From contig NZ_JAJVCS010000005.1 in NCBI RefSeq assembly GCF_021395205.1, forward strand, positions 1 through 64,000: a stretch of 64,000 nucleotides of DNA. The letters are read 5' to 3'. This document shows positions 8,540 to 17,018 of the stretch, piece after piece; position 1 is the first letter of the stretch, and each line of letters begins with the position of its first letter. Both the position numbers and the translations under genes were made by a program. The stretch comes from Polynucleobacter sp. IMCC 30228. GTDB lineage: Bacteria; Pseudomonadota; Gammaproteobacteria; Burkholderiales; Burkholderiaceae. The notes under the pieces are model-generated. The model ran no database searches, was not told where the DNA came from, and saw nothing but the letters and a program-made list of their open reading frames with translations.

Positions 8540-10690
8540 ATGGCTATTAATACCAGATTAAACACCAAAGAGAATAGCAGAGCGTATTTCAGTATCGCAG
8601 TGCCTTTACTTTTGGGTTTAGGCTTCTTCATCTTGGTAGTGGGGTTTGGGATACTCAATCCTCGAAATGTCGGCTGGTTACTGGCTGACTTTGATATGAC
8701 GCTAGAGTATTTGGGATGGGCTTTTTACCGATATAGCCCGTGGACTATCCCGATTGGTATGAATCCCAATTTTGGATTAGATATTAGCTCCTCGATCATT
8801 TTTTCAAATTCCCTACCAATTTTTGCACCTATTTTTAAAGTGTTTAATCCTCTTTTAGGCGAGCCTTTTCAATTCTGGGGAATCTGGATACTCCTATGTT
8901 TTTTATTACAGGCTTGGATTGCATGGAAGCTTATTGGCTTAATGACAAGCAATAATTTGCTGCGCTTTTTTGCTTCTGGGTTATTAGCTTTTTCACCATC
9001 CATGCTTTTTCAGATTGGTTTTCATAATTCAACGGTTGGTCATTTTCCTATTTTGACGGCCCTATATTTAATTTTTAGGCCACAACAAACCTATCGCCTG
9101 TGGTGGTGGACATTACTACTACCATGCACGCTTTTAATTCATCCCTATACCTTTGCCATGATTTCGGCACTATGGATCGCGGACTTATTAGATCGTTTAT
9201 TTATTCAGCATGAAATTCGCATGAAGCAAGTGGCTAAAGAGGTTTTGCTGGTGTTTAGCACTACCATTTTGCTTGCTTGGCAAATGGGCTATTTCATGAG
9301 CGTGAGCCCAGGTGAAACTGGGTTTGGTACCTATCGGATGAACTTATTGGCTTTATTTGATTCGAGTGGGTTTGATTCGCAAAATTGGTCCTATTTATTT
9401 AGTCTTCCCCAAGTGAGGGCTAAAAATAATTACGAAGGTTTTAGCTATTTAGGCTTAGGAATGATCCTGATTTTGCTTTTAGCGCTGCCAGTCGCGGTAA
9501 AGCACTTAGGACAAATCAAGCAATTAGCTAGACGATTTATATTTGTCCTACTTTGTTTATTGAGTCTCACAGTATTTGCGCTCTCAAACCAAATTGCGAT
9601 TGGATCTTGGAGCTTTACTGTGCCGCTATCACCTACACTTTTTTCAATCGCGAGTATTATGCGTGCATCAGGGCGTATGTTTTGGCCAGTTATTTATGTG
9701 ATTAGTCTAGCAAGTATTTATTATTTGATCAAAGGCTATTCTAAGAATTTAGCAATCAGCATTTTAGGGATATGCCTTGTCATTCAAGTTGCTGATACCA
9801 GCAATGGCTGGCTACCCATTCGCCATAAAATCAATCATCCTTTAACCCAATTAGAGTCACCGCTGGCTGATCCTTTTTGGGAGTCAGCTGCAAAGCACTA
9901 TAAAAAAGTCGTCCGCGTTCCCGTCTGGAATGAGCAAGCGGTGTGGGAGAAATTCGCTGGCTATGCTGCGCAATACCATTTGGGAACCAATTCTGTTTTT
10001 ATGGGACGCGTGGATAAAAATAAAATAGATGCATCCAATGTCAAATTACAGGCCGAAATTCAATCAGGTAAGTTGGATGACGATACGCTTTATGTAGTTG
10101 AGGACGTTGAGGTCCCTAAGTTTCTAGCGATGATGAACCCAAGTGCTGATGTATTGGCCCGTTTTGACCAAATCAATGTATTTGCCCCTAAGTGGAAATT
10201 ATGTAAAGATTGTTTGCAGATCAATTCAAAAAATGAAATTGACCCCAAAGTAAGCACAACTCGATTAATTAAATTGGGTGAGAAAATTGATTTATCGCGT
10301 TTTGGAAAATATGCAACCGTATTTTTAGAGTCAGGTTGGTCGGTTCCTGAAAATTGGGGTACATGGTCAATCCAAAAAAGGGCAAGTATTCAATTGACAT
10401 TGCCAGCAGAAGATCCCAAGAAGCTCATCATTCATGCTCAAGCATTCATTACCGGTAGTCACCCGCAGCAGCGCGTTAATATTTATATTAACCAAATTTT
10501 TATTAAGGAAGTCATTTTACTAGACCGAATGAAGAATAGGATAGAGTTACCCCTTCCTCGAGCCTTCAATTTGCAGCAACAAATAAAGTTACAATTCCAA
10601 TTTCCCGACGCTATTTCACCGCAATCCTTGGGTCTTGGAATTGATACCAGACCGCTTGCAATGGGTATCGAATTTATCGAATATGAATGA
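8540..10690 (+). CDS. DUF6311-like membrane protein with CxxC and C-terminal shared module, paralogue 2
   Basis: 716 residues, collinear with its neighbours at 6384 and 12692. Shared landmarks are the loop-1 motif D52-x4-Y57-LGW, LGEPFQFWGIW, the sequence DTSNGWLPIRHKIN after the last helices, DPFWESAAKHYKKV, and the CxxC pair at 555/558. The terminal module has VPENWGTWS, AFITGSHPQQ and LGLGIDTRPLAMGI. The end of the module is less canonical than in the other copies (LAMGIEFIEYE instead of LGIGLxSIQF). The catalytic role is unproven. It lies directly upstream of the acyltransferase gene in the same transcription unit. Confidence 0.7.
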   Translation: MAINTRLNTKENSRAYFSIAVPLLLGLGFFILVVGFGILNPRNVGWLLADFDMTLEYLGWAFYRYSPWTIPIGMNPNFGLDISSSIIFSNSLPIFAPIFKVFNPLLGEPFQFWGIWILLCFLLQAWIAWKLIGLMTSNNLLRFFASGLLAFSPSMLFQIGFHNSTVGHFPILTALYLIFRPQQTYRLWWWTLLLPCTLLIHPYTFAMISALWIADLLDRLFIQHEIRMKQVAKEVLLVFSTTILLAWQMGYFMSVSPGETGFGTYRMNLLALFDSSGFDSQNWSYLFSLPQVRAKNNYEGFSYLGLGMILILLLALPVAVKHLGQIKQLARRFIFVLLCLLSLTVFALSNQIAIGSWSFTVPLSPTLFSIASIMRASGRMFWPVIYVISLASIYYLIKGYSKNLAISILGICLVIQVADTSNGWLPIRHKINHPLTQLESPLADPFWESAAKHYKKVVRVPVWNEQAVWEKFAGYAAQYHLGTNSVFMGRVDKNKIDASNVKLQAEIQSGKLDDDTLYVVEDVEVPKFLAMMNPSADVLARFDQINVFAPKWKLCKDCLQINSKNEIDPKVSTTRLIKLGEKIDLSRFGKYATVFLESGWSVPENWGTWSIQKRASIQLTLPAEDPKKLIIHAQAFITGSHPQQRVNIYINQIFIKEVILLDRMKNRIELPLPRAFNLQQQIKLQFQFPDAISPQSLGLGIDTRPLAMGIEFIEYE

Positions 10691-10704
10691 GATAATTTAG
10701 GGCA

Positions 10705-12648
10705 TTGATAAACCTAGTTGGGCTAAAAATAAACTACCGTTCAGACATCGATGGCCTAAGGGCAATAGCAGTTCTTGCTGTTGTATTTTTTCATGCTTTT
10801 CCAGAAATGATGCCAGGGGGTTTCATCGGCGTCGATATTTTCTTTGTTATTTCGGGGTTTTTAATATCTGGAATCCTTTTTCAGGGGCTAAAGACTCAGA
10901 ATTTTTCTTTTAGTGAATTTTATGCCCGCAGAATCCGACGAATCTTTCCAGCGTTAATTATTGTTTTGCTTAGTAGTTATATCTTTGGCTGGTTTGTATT
11001 ATTGGCTGACGAATATAGCCTACTAGGTAAGCATATAGCAGCTGGCGCCGCGTTTGCATCAAACTTCTTTTTTTGGCAAGAGGTGGGCTATTTTGATGTA
11101 TCTGCTGACACTAAGCCCTTATTGCATCTTTGGTCGCTTGGCATCGAGGAACAATTTTACTTAATATGGCCTTTTATTTTATGGCTGGCTTACAGATTAC
11201 GTTTTAATTTGCTGTTGACGACAGTGATTATTGCGATAGCTTCGTTTATTTTAAATATCTTGACGCTCACAGTCAGTCACAATTTATTAGCCGGGTTTTA
11301 TTCGCCCCAAACGCGTTTTTGGGAGCTGCTCTTAGGAGCCATTTTGGTTTATTTGCTGCAGAATAATAAAAGTCATTTAAGTCAGGGCTGGGGGGGCGAA
11401 AAGGCTAATAATTATGCTTCAGGCAGCGGTTTAAGCCTCATTATTTTGGGTTTAATTCTTATCCAGCCGACCTATGCATTTCCTGGGTGGTGGGCGTTGC
11501 TGCCGACATGCGGTGCTTTACTGATTATTGCTGCTGGCCCACACGCTTGGATAAACAGAATCTTTCTGTCCAATCGTTGGTTGGTGAAATTGGGATTAAT
11601 AAGTTACCCACTTTACTTATGGCATTGGGCAGTACTTTCATTTTTAGTGATCTTGAATGGAGAAAAAGCACCATGGACGCATAGAATGATTGCCCTCTTA
11701 GTTTCTTTTTTATTGGCAATCGTTACTTACCTCTTTATTGAAAAGCCAATTCGCTTTGGGAAGCGAGGAAGGAAATTGGGCACAATCCTATTACTGGTCT
11801 TTATGGCTGTGTTAGGTATTATCGGTAGTAATACATATTTGCGAGATGGGCTTGGGTTTAGGCAAGTTGCGAAGGCGTTTAATCAATCCTTTGAAAATCG
11901 GTTGCAAATTAAAACCGCGTGTGACCCAGCATTAAATATCACAATACAGGGGTACTGCAATCCATTTGATGGCATTAATGAAGCCTCGATTTTATTGATC
12001 GGTGATTCTTTTGCTTATGCCTTAAGTCCAGCGCTGCAATTATTACGTGAACAAACTGGTAAAAAAGTCACTCAGATTGGTAAGGGCAGCTGCCCATTAC
12101 TGAGTGGGTATGGTGTAAATGATTGCCTAAAAGATGGCGCTCATGTCAATCAAGTACTTGCTTCCAAGGACAATATTAAGACCGTGGTGATGGCCGCTAA
12201 CTATGTTTTTTATGCTGAAAATGCGGATCAAGCAATTTGGAATGAAAAAAATTTCGCTAAAGATAATTTTCTAGTAAGCCTCGATAATACGATTAACAGT
12301 CATTTGCAAAAAAATAGAGAGGTAATTATTTTTTTAACTATTCCTCATGGCATAGATCCTAAATCTTGTGTTATTAGGCCTTTTTCGCTCTCCAAGAAAA
12401 CATGTATTGCGCCTATGCGTGCAGATATTGTAGCCGCCAACCTTTTTTTGGGGGAGCATTTACGAATGAAATTCCCAGCTATTACCATCATTGATCCAAG
12501 CCCAAGTTTTTGTGAAAACGGGCAATGTAGGGCGTCTAATGGAAAAGGTCGTACCTACTATTTTGACGGTTGGCATATCAATCGGTTTGGTGCCGAGTTA
12601 TTATTTAATCAATATTTAGCTAACTTAAAAGCGATCAAAAAAGATTAA
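10705..12648 (+). CDS. Acyltransferase-3 / SGNH O-acyltransferase (OafA/YrhL type)
   Basis: The N-terminal half (about residues 10-380) is an integral membrane acyltransferase-3 domain. It has RSDIDGLRAIAVL, FFHAFP and GVDIFFVISGFLISG, then the basic segment YARRIRRIFPA. The C-terminal half is a periplasmic SGNH hydrolase-like domain, with GDS at 433-435 and the D621-x-x-H624 catalytic pair (FDGWHINRFG). Such fusions acetylate sugars of O-antigens or other envelope glycans, taking acyl groups across the membrane. The start is probably TTG at 10705; there is no ATG near the conserved N-terminus, and an in-frame stop lies at 10693. It sits between two DUF6311-like genes. Confidence 0.9.
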   Translation: MINLVGLKINYRSDIDGLRAIAVLAVVFFHAFPEMMPGGFIGVDIFFVISGFLISGILFQGLKTQNFSFSEFYARRIRRIFPALIIVLLSSYIFGWFVLLADEYSLLGKHIAAGAAFASNFFFWQEVGYFDVSADTKPLLHLWSLGIEEQFYLIWPFILWLAYRLRFNLLLTTVIIAIASFILNILTLTVSHNLLAGFYSPQTRFWELLLGAILVYLLQNNKSHLSQGWGGEKANNYASGSGLSLIILGLILIQPTYAFPGWWALLPTCGALLIIAAGPHAWINRIFLSNRWLVKLGLISYPLYLWHWAVLSFLVILNGEKAPWTHRMIALLVSFLLAIVTYLFIEKPIRFGKRGRKLGTILLLVFMAVLGIIGSNTYLRDGLGFRQVAKAFNQSFENRLQIKTACDPALNITIQGYCNPFDGINEASILLIGDSFAYALSPALQLLREQTGKKVTQIGKGSCPLLSGYGVNDCLKDGAHVNQVLASKDNIKTVVMAANYVFYAENADQAIWNEKNFAKDNFLVSLDNTINSHLQKNREVIIFLTIPHGIDPKSCVIRPFSLSKKTCIAPMRADIVAANLFLGEHLRMKFPAITIIDPSPSFCENGQCRASNGKGRTYYFDGWHINRFGAELLFNQYLANLKAIKKD

Positions 12649-12691
12649 GTATCTATTGTTTGAAAATCGGCTTTAGGTAGAATGCGTAGTG

Positions 12692-14869
12692 ATGTTCGAA
12701 AATACTTCAAACCAAGCGAATTCAGGGATGAAAATCCCACTTGCTTGGCTTACACTGCTGATTCCTACTTTTTTAGGCATCATTGCGTTTTTTATCGTCG
12801 TTGGGCCGGGAGCACTAAACCCAACTCGGCTTGATTTTGCCCAAGGGGTTGATCCATTTAAAGACTATATAGGCTGGATATTTTTTCGCAATGCGCCCTG
12901 GACTTTTCCGCTTGGGCTAAATCCCAGCTATGGACTTGAATTTAGTAACTCAGTCGTTTTTACCGATTCAATACCTTTATTAGCCATTTTTTTTAAGTCC
13001 ATACGCCAATTCTTGCCGGAGCCATTTCAGTACTTGGGACTTTGGACGCTAATCTGCTTTATTCTACAAGCCTATTTCGCCTGGATTATTGTAGGTCTTA
13101 TCACGACCAATCGGTGGGCACAATTTTTTGCTTGTGGGTTATTACTTTTTTCGCCACCGATGCTTTGGCGTATTAATCAACACGCAGCTTTAGTGGGACA
13201 TTTCCTTATTTTGGTAGCGTGGTATTTAATTTTACGTCAAGTAAAAATTTCCAATTCACCTACAAGAATCTTAGCATGGACTGCTTTACTTTCAGTAAGT
13301 CTGTTGATTCATTTTTCACTATTTGTGATGGTATTGGTAATGTGGTTAACGAACCGAATCGATTTGCTCTGGCGGTCACGCCCAATCATAAAAAAACAGT
13401 GGCCTCAACTTGTAGTTGAGATTATTGGTATGGGTATGATTTTGGTTTTTTTATTGTGGCAGGCTGGCTATTTTGTGATGAGTTCAGGCTCAGGTGCCAT
13501 GGAAGGATATGGCTTTTTCCGCATGAATTTACTCTCGCCATTTGATGCTAAAGGCTGGTCTTATTTCATGCGGCCTTTACCAACCCTAATGGATTATGGC
13601 GAGGGCTATATGTATTGGGGACTCGGTTTTTTAGTCTTATGGCCGTTTGCAATTTTTCAGGCAAGACGTTTTATTCCCGCAATCTTAATTTTTTTTAAAC
13701 AAAACGCCTGCTTAATACTAGGATTGGTAATGATGGCTTTATTTGCCATTACGAATCATATCGCCCTAGGAACAAGAGAAATTGGCTTTGCAATTTCTGA
13801 GCAAATTTATACTGTGGCAAGTATTTTTAGGGCCTCTGGACGTTTCTTTTGGCCTCTATTTTATGGGCTATCGATCGCTTGTTTATTTTTTGTCCTGCGT
13901 GGAATTAAGTCGAAGTTGTTGATTCTACTAATGGGCTTTGCATTTTGTATTCAAGTAATTGATAGTAGTGCTGGTTGGCGTCAATTAAGGAAAAATTTTA
14001 CGATCATTGATAAGTCCCAGCATGACCTCCAATTTAAAGATCCTTTTTGGGGTGAAGCCGCAAAGCACTATAAAAAAGTACTTCTCATGCCGCCACAGGA
14101 TAAGTCCTTAGGGTGGGAACAAGTTGCTTTGTATGCGGCAAAATACCATTTACCAACCAACGCAGTTTTTTTTACACGGATCGATGCCGCAAAAAGAGAT
14201 CAAGCGCAACGGCAATTTGAGTCTCAATTAAGCCAAGGATATTGGGACCCCAGCGTACTTTATATTTTGCAAGCCAATTTAGTTTTGCCGGCCTATTTTC
14301 ACTTTAATCCCAATACGGATTTGTTAATGAATTTAGACGGGGTCACGGTATTAGCACCCAATTGGAAGAAATGCGCTACTTGCCCGCCGATGCAAGATAA
14401 CCTGCGACAAGAGATGCAAGCTCGCATTGCCCAAATTAAGCTTGATAAACCGATTTCTTTTGGCAAAGGCCAACTGGGTAGTGAGTTTTTCAATGGCCTG
14501 GGAGGTAGCTGGGCATGGCCTGAGCAGTGGGGTGCTTGGACGATTGGCAACCAAGCACAATTAATGTTGCCATTGCCCGTTAGCTCAAGCCCCAAGCGCT
14601 TAACGCTCAATCTTCGGGCTTTTGTAACACCAAATCATCCTGAGCAAAAAATCGAGATCTTTATTGATCGCATGCCCCCAGTCATTGCGACACTAGGTCT
14701 ATTTGAAGCCAATCAGGTCGATTTACCCATGCCTGAACTTTCGCCCGGCAAGCAGTTTATTGAAATCACTTTTTCCTTAAAAAATCCAGCTAGCCCAAAA
14801 GACGTAGGCGTGGGTTCTACTGATGATCGACGTTTAGGTATTGGACTTGTATCAGCGACTTATCACTAG
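12692..14869 (+). CDS. DUF6311-like membrane protein with CxxC and C-terminal shared module, paralogue 3
   Basis: The start can be GTG at 12689 or the adjacent ATG at 12692. About 725 residues, the third paralogue, closest in pattern to the one at 6384. It has the loop-1 motif D-x4-Y-IGW around residue 55, LPEPFQYLGLW, DSSAGWRQLRK, DPFWGEAAKHYKKV, and CATC at about 561-564. The terminal module has WPEQWGAWT, AFVTPNHPEQ, NPASPKDVGVG and LGIGLVSATY. A TAGAAT box at 12678-12683 is too close to the start to be a convincing promoter. It is separated from paralogue 2 by the acyltransferase gene and ends the plus-strand run that began at 4641. Confidence 0.7.
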   Translation: MFENTSNQANSGMKIPLAWLTLLIPTFLGIIAFFIVVGPGALNPTRLDFAQGVDPFKDYIGWIFFRNAPWTFPLGLNPSYGLEFSNSVVFTDSIPLLAIFFKSIRQFLPEPFQYLGLWTLICFILQAYFAWIIVGLITTNRWAQFFACGLLLFSPPMLWRINQHAALVGHFLILVAWYLILRQVKISNSPTRILAWTALLSVSLLIHFSLFVMVLVMWLTNRIDLLWRSRPIIKKQWPQLVVEIIGMGMILVFLLWQAGYFVMSSGSGAMEGYGFFRMNLLSPFDAKGWSYFMRPLPTLMDYGEGYMYWGLGFLVLWPFAIFQARRFIPAILIFFKQNACLILGLVMMALFAITNHIALGTREIGFAISEQIYTVASIFRASGRFFWPLFYGLSIACLFFVLRGIKSKLLILLMGFAFCIQVIDSSAGWRQLRKNFTIIDKSQHDLQFKDPFWGEAAKHYKKVLLMPPQDKSLGWEQVALYAAKYHLPTNAVFFTRIDAAKRDQAQRQFESQLSQGYWDPSVLYILQANLVLPAYFHFNPNTDLLMNLDGVTVLAPNWKKCATCPPMQDNLRQEMQARIAQIKLDKPISFGKGQLGSEFFNGLGGSWAWPEQWGAWTIGNQAQLMLPLPVSSSPKRLTLNLRAFVTPNHPEQKIEIFIDRMPPVIATLGLFEANQVDLPMPELSPGKQFIEITFSLKNPASPKDVGVGSTDDRRLGIGLVSATYH

Positions 14870-14900
14870 AGTCTGTGTAGAGTTTGAATAGAGTCTGAAT
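14868..14900. repeat. Three tandem 11-bp repeats at the end of a convergent gene pair
   Basis: Three near-identical 11-base units (AGAGTCTGTGT, AGAGTTTGAAT, AGAGTCTGAAT) start at the stop codon of the preceding gene. They fill most of the gap before the end of the convergent GT4 gene. No stem is formed, so this is not an intrinsic terminator. It may be a replication-slippage repeat. Confidence 0.6.
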
Positions 14901-14916
14901 ACTTCAGCTTTAAAAT

Positions 14917-16026
14917 TTATATCATCTTTTGATAGCTTGCTAGTGTTTGCGTAAAGGTGTTCTCCCAAGAATATTCACGAGCTCTCGCTAAGCCAGCAGC
15001 TTGTAATTCTTCGTAACGATTGCGATTGTCAATCAGTTCTAGCAACGCTTCAGTAATCGCAGATTCCTGTATTGGGTCGACCAAAAGAGCGGCGGATTGT
15101 GCCACTTCTGGCATAGCCGAGCAATTCGAGGTAAGGACTGGTAATTGAGAAGCAAAAGCCTCTAGAATCGGCAATCCAAAACCTTCATACAGGCTAACAA
15201 AGGGCATGGCTAAAGCACTTTGCAGTAAGCAGCGCTTTTCAAGATCGCTTACATAATTCAAATAAATACAGCGCTTTTCTGCAACCCCACGTTCAATGGA
15301 ACTGAGAATGTCACCATCATCCCAAGCCACTTTTCCTGCAATCACAAGTGGAAATTGCCTTGCAAGATCGCGCGGTAATTTGGCGTGCGCTAAAAGTAGG
15401 CGCTGGAGATTTTTTCTAGGCTGTATTGAGCCAATGAAAATAAAAAATGACGTATTAATCCCAAGACGGCTTAATACGTCATTTTTCATCTGCTCACTAA
15501 GGCGTTCGAAATACTGCGCATTGACCCCCAGCGGTATTACATCAATCCGCGTAGTAGGATAGTCAAAATAGTGGGCAATTTGGGTTTTTGAAAATTCTGA
15601 AATAGTAATGATGCGGGCAGCGCGTCGAGTTAAATATTTCCAAAGATTGGCTTTTAAAAAGCGCGAAGGGGATTTAATGAATTGAGGATGGCTTAGTGGA
15701 ATCACATCCATTACAGTCGCAATTACGGGTTTTTGACATAGTGGCATGAGTTGGTCCGTAGCATGCACTAGATCTACAGAGTCAAACCAACTGGCTTGAT
15801 TAGTTTTTAATTGGCTTGCGATTGCATAGCGCCCATAGCTTGGGAAACGATGGGTATGAGCATTCGGGTTACTTGCTTCAAGACCAAAGGTATAAGGCAG
15901 CGCAGTTACCGCTTGAGGATTTTTTCCAAATTGATAGAGCAGCTCTTGACAATATTGGCCAATCCCATCAATTCCATTAGCCTGCAAGCCCCGCTCTAAA
16001 AGGGTGGTACCAAAAGCCAGTTTCAA
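14917..16026 (-). CDS. GT4-family glycosyltransferase
   Basis: A 369-residue GT-B glycosyltransferase. The N-terminal domain has GIDGIGQYCQELL, where the glycine-rich loop of GT4 enzymes lies. The C-terminal domain has FIFIGSIQPRKN (the GxxxxRKN start of the donor-binding half) and the catalytic EGFGLPILEAFA motif (E-x7-E). It is a retaining cytoplasmic enzyme that adds one sugar from a nucleotide donor to the lipid-linked glycan. The GxxxPRKN type is common among mannosyl- and rhamnosyltransferases, but the sugar is not determined. It is the last gene of a minus-strand group with the epimerase at 16087. Confidence 0.85.
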   Translation of the reverse strand: MKLAFGTTLLERGLQANGIDGIGQYCQELLYQFGKNPQAVTALPYTFGLEASNPNAHTHRFPSYGRYAIASQLKTNQASWFDSVDLVHATDQLMPLCQKPVIATVMDVIPLSHPQFIKSPSRFLKANLWKYLTRRAARIITISEFSKTQIAHYFDYPTTRIDVIPLGVNAQYFERLSEQMKNDVLSRLGINTSFFIFIGSIQPRKNLQRLLLAHAKLPRDLARQFPLVIAGKVAWDDGDILSSIERGVAEKRCIYLNYVSDLEKRCLLQSALAMPFVSLYEGFGLPILEAFASQLPVLTSNCSAMPEVAQSAALLVDPIQESAITEALLELIDNRNRYEELQAAGLARAREYSWENTFTQTLASYQKMI

Positions 16027-16086
16027 GCCCAGACTTTCACTAAAAACCTCACCAAAAAGGTTCGTAGATTTACGCTTAGTAGAGGA

Positions 16087-16977
16087 TTATTTTTTTGCAT
16101 CTAAGAGCATCTCTTGAAAGGTCGATTCAAGCGAAATAGTAGGCAGTAAAACACCATGCGCTTGCAAAAGAGAATTTAGTTTTTGCGGGTCACCACACAT
16201 GCGGCGCACTTCACTAGCCCTCACAAAATTGGGATTAACCCGAATTTTTGGTGTATGCCCAGTAAGCTTAATGAGACTATCTATAACAAATTGTAGTGAA
16301 TGCGCCTGACCTGAAGAAACATTATAAATTTCGCCAGGCTCGCCAAATTGCAGTAACCCAAAATACGCTGCACAGATCATTTTGACAGAATTAAATTCGC
16401 GTTCAATATTTAGATTGCCCAACTCAATAGTGGCTTTTTTTTCTGCAAAGTGGGCAATTAATTTGGGAATGAGAAAATTCGGTTTTTGTCCGGGGCCCGT
16501 GTAATTAAAGGGACGCACAATCACAATTGGCAATTGATGAAAAAAAGTTTTTGCCATTTCCTCCATCGCAACTTTACTAGTCGCGTAGTGGTCAATGGGC
16601 GAGAGCGCTTGATTTTCTAAAGATTGGGCAGGGCCAATATTGCCATATACAGTAGCACTACTGGCTAGAAGCACTTTTTTAGGCGGCTGGGGTAATTTAC
16701 TTAGCGCTTCAAGTAAGCGGCTAGTGCCAAGCGCGTGAACACGATAAAAAGCCTCTTGATCTTTTGAGGCTACAAAACTAATGCCAGCAAGATGAACTAC
16801 TGCGTCTGGATTGTATTTAAGTATTTCAGTCTCTAAAGCAGCGTCCATCAAATCCACGTTTAAGGCGACAATTTCTTGCCCAGTCTCTTTCGCCATTGCG
16901 GCAAACCAGCGCCCGGTAAAGCCATTAGCACCGGTAAGGAGAATTTTTTGAGATTTCAAGTGAGGCTTAGCCCCCAT
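16087..16977 (-). CDS. NAD-dependent epimerase/dehydratase, GDP-4-keto-6-deoxymannose reductase (Rmd)-like
   Basis: An extended short-chain dehydrogenase of 296 residues. It has the Rossmann motif TGANGFTGRW near the start, the active-site serine region SSATVYG and the catalytic YATSK (YxxxK). The short length, VHLAGISFV and the C-terminal pattern resemble Rmd-like reductases that make GDP-D-rhamnose from the Gmd product. No gmd gene is in the window, so the substrate would have to come from elsewhere. A UDP- or CDP-sugar reductase is also possible. It lies between a membrane protein gene and a GT4 gene on the same strand. Confidence 0.75.
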   Translation of the reverse strand: MGAKPHLKSQKILLTGANGFTGRWFAAMAKETGQEIVALNVDLMDAALETEILKYNPDAVVHLAGISFVASKDQEAFYRVHALGTSRLLEALSKLPQPPKKVLLASSATVYGNIGPAQSLENQALSPIDHYATSKVAMEEMAKTFFHQLPIVIVRPFNYTGPGQKPNFLIPKLIAHFAEKKATIELGNLNIEREFNSVKMICAAYFGLLQFGEPGEIYNVSSGQAHSLQFVIDSLIKLTGHTPKIRVNPNFVRASEVRRMCGDPQKLNSLLQAHGVLLPTISLESTFQEMLLDAKK

Positions 16978-17018
16978 TTAATATTAATCAAGATAGTTAT
17001 TTAACTGAAAAAATAATT

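Noticed and set aside
12660..12683. TTGTTT-N16-TAGAAT before the third DUF6311-like gene
   Set aside because: The predicted transcription start would coincide with the start codon, and the gene is 40 bases after an upstream co-directional gene, so an internal promoter is not needed.
14299..14610. Open frame of 103 codons opposite the third DUF6311-like gene
   Set aside because: It is antisense to a conserved periplasmic region, with no ribosome-binding site or known motif.
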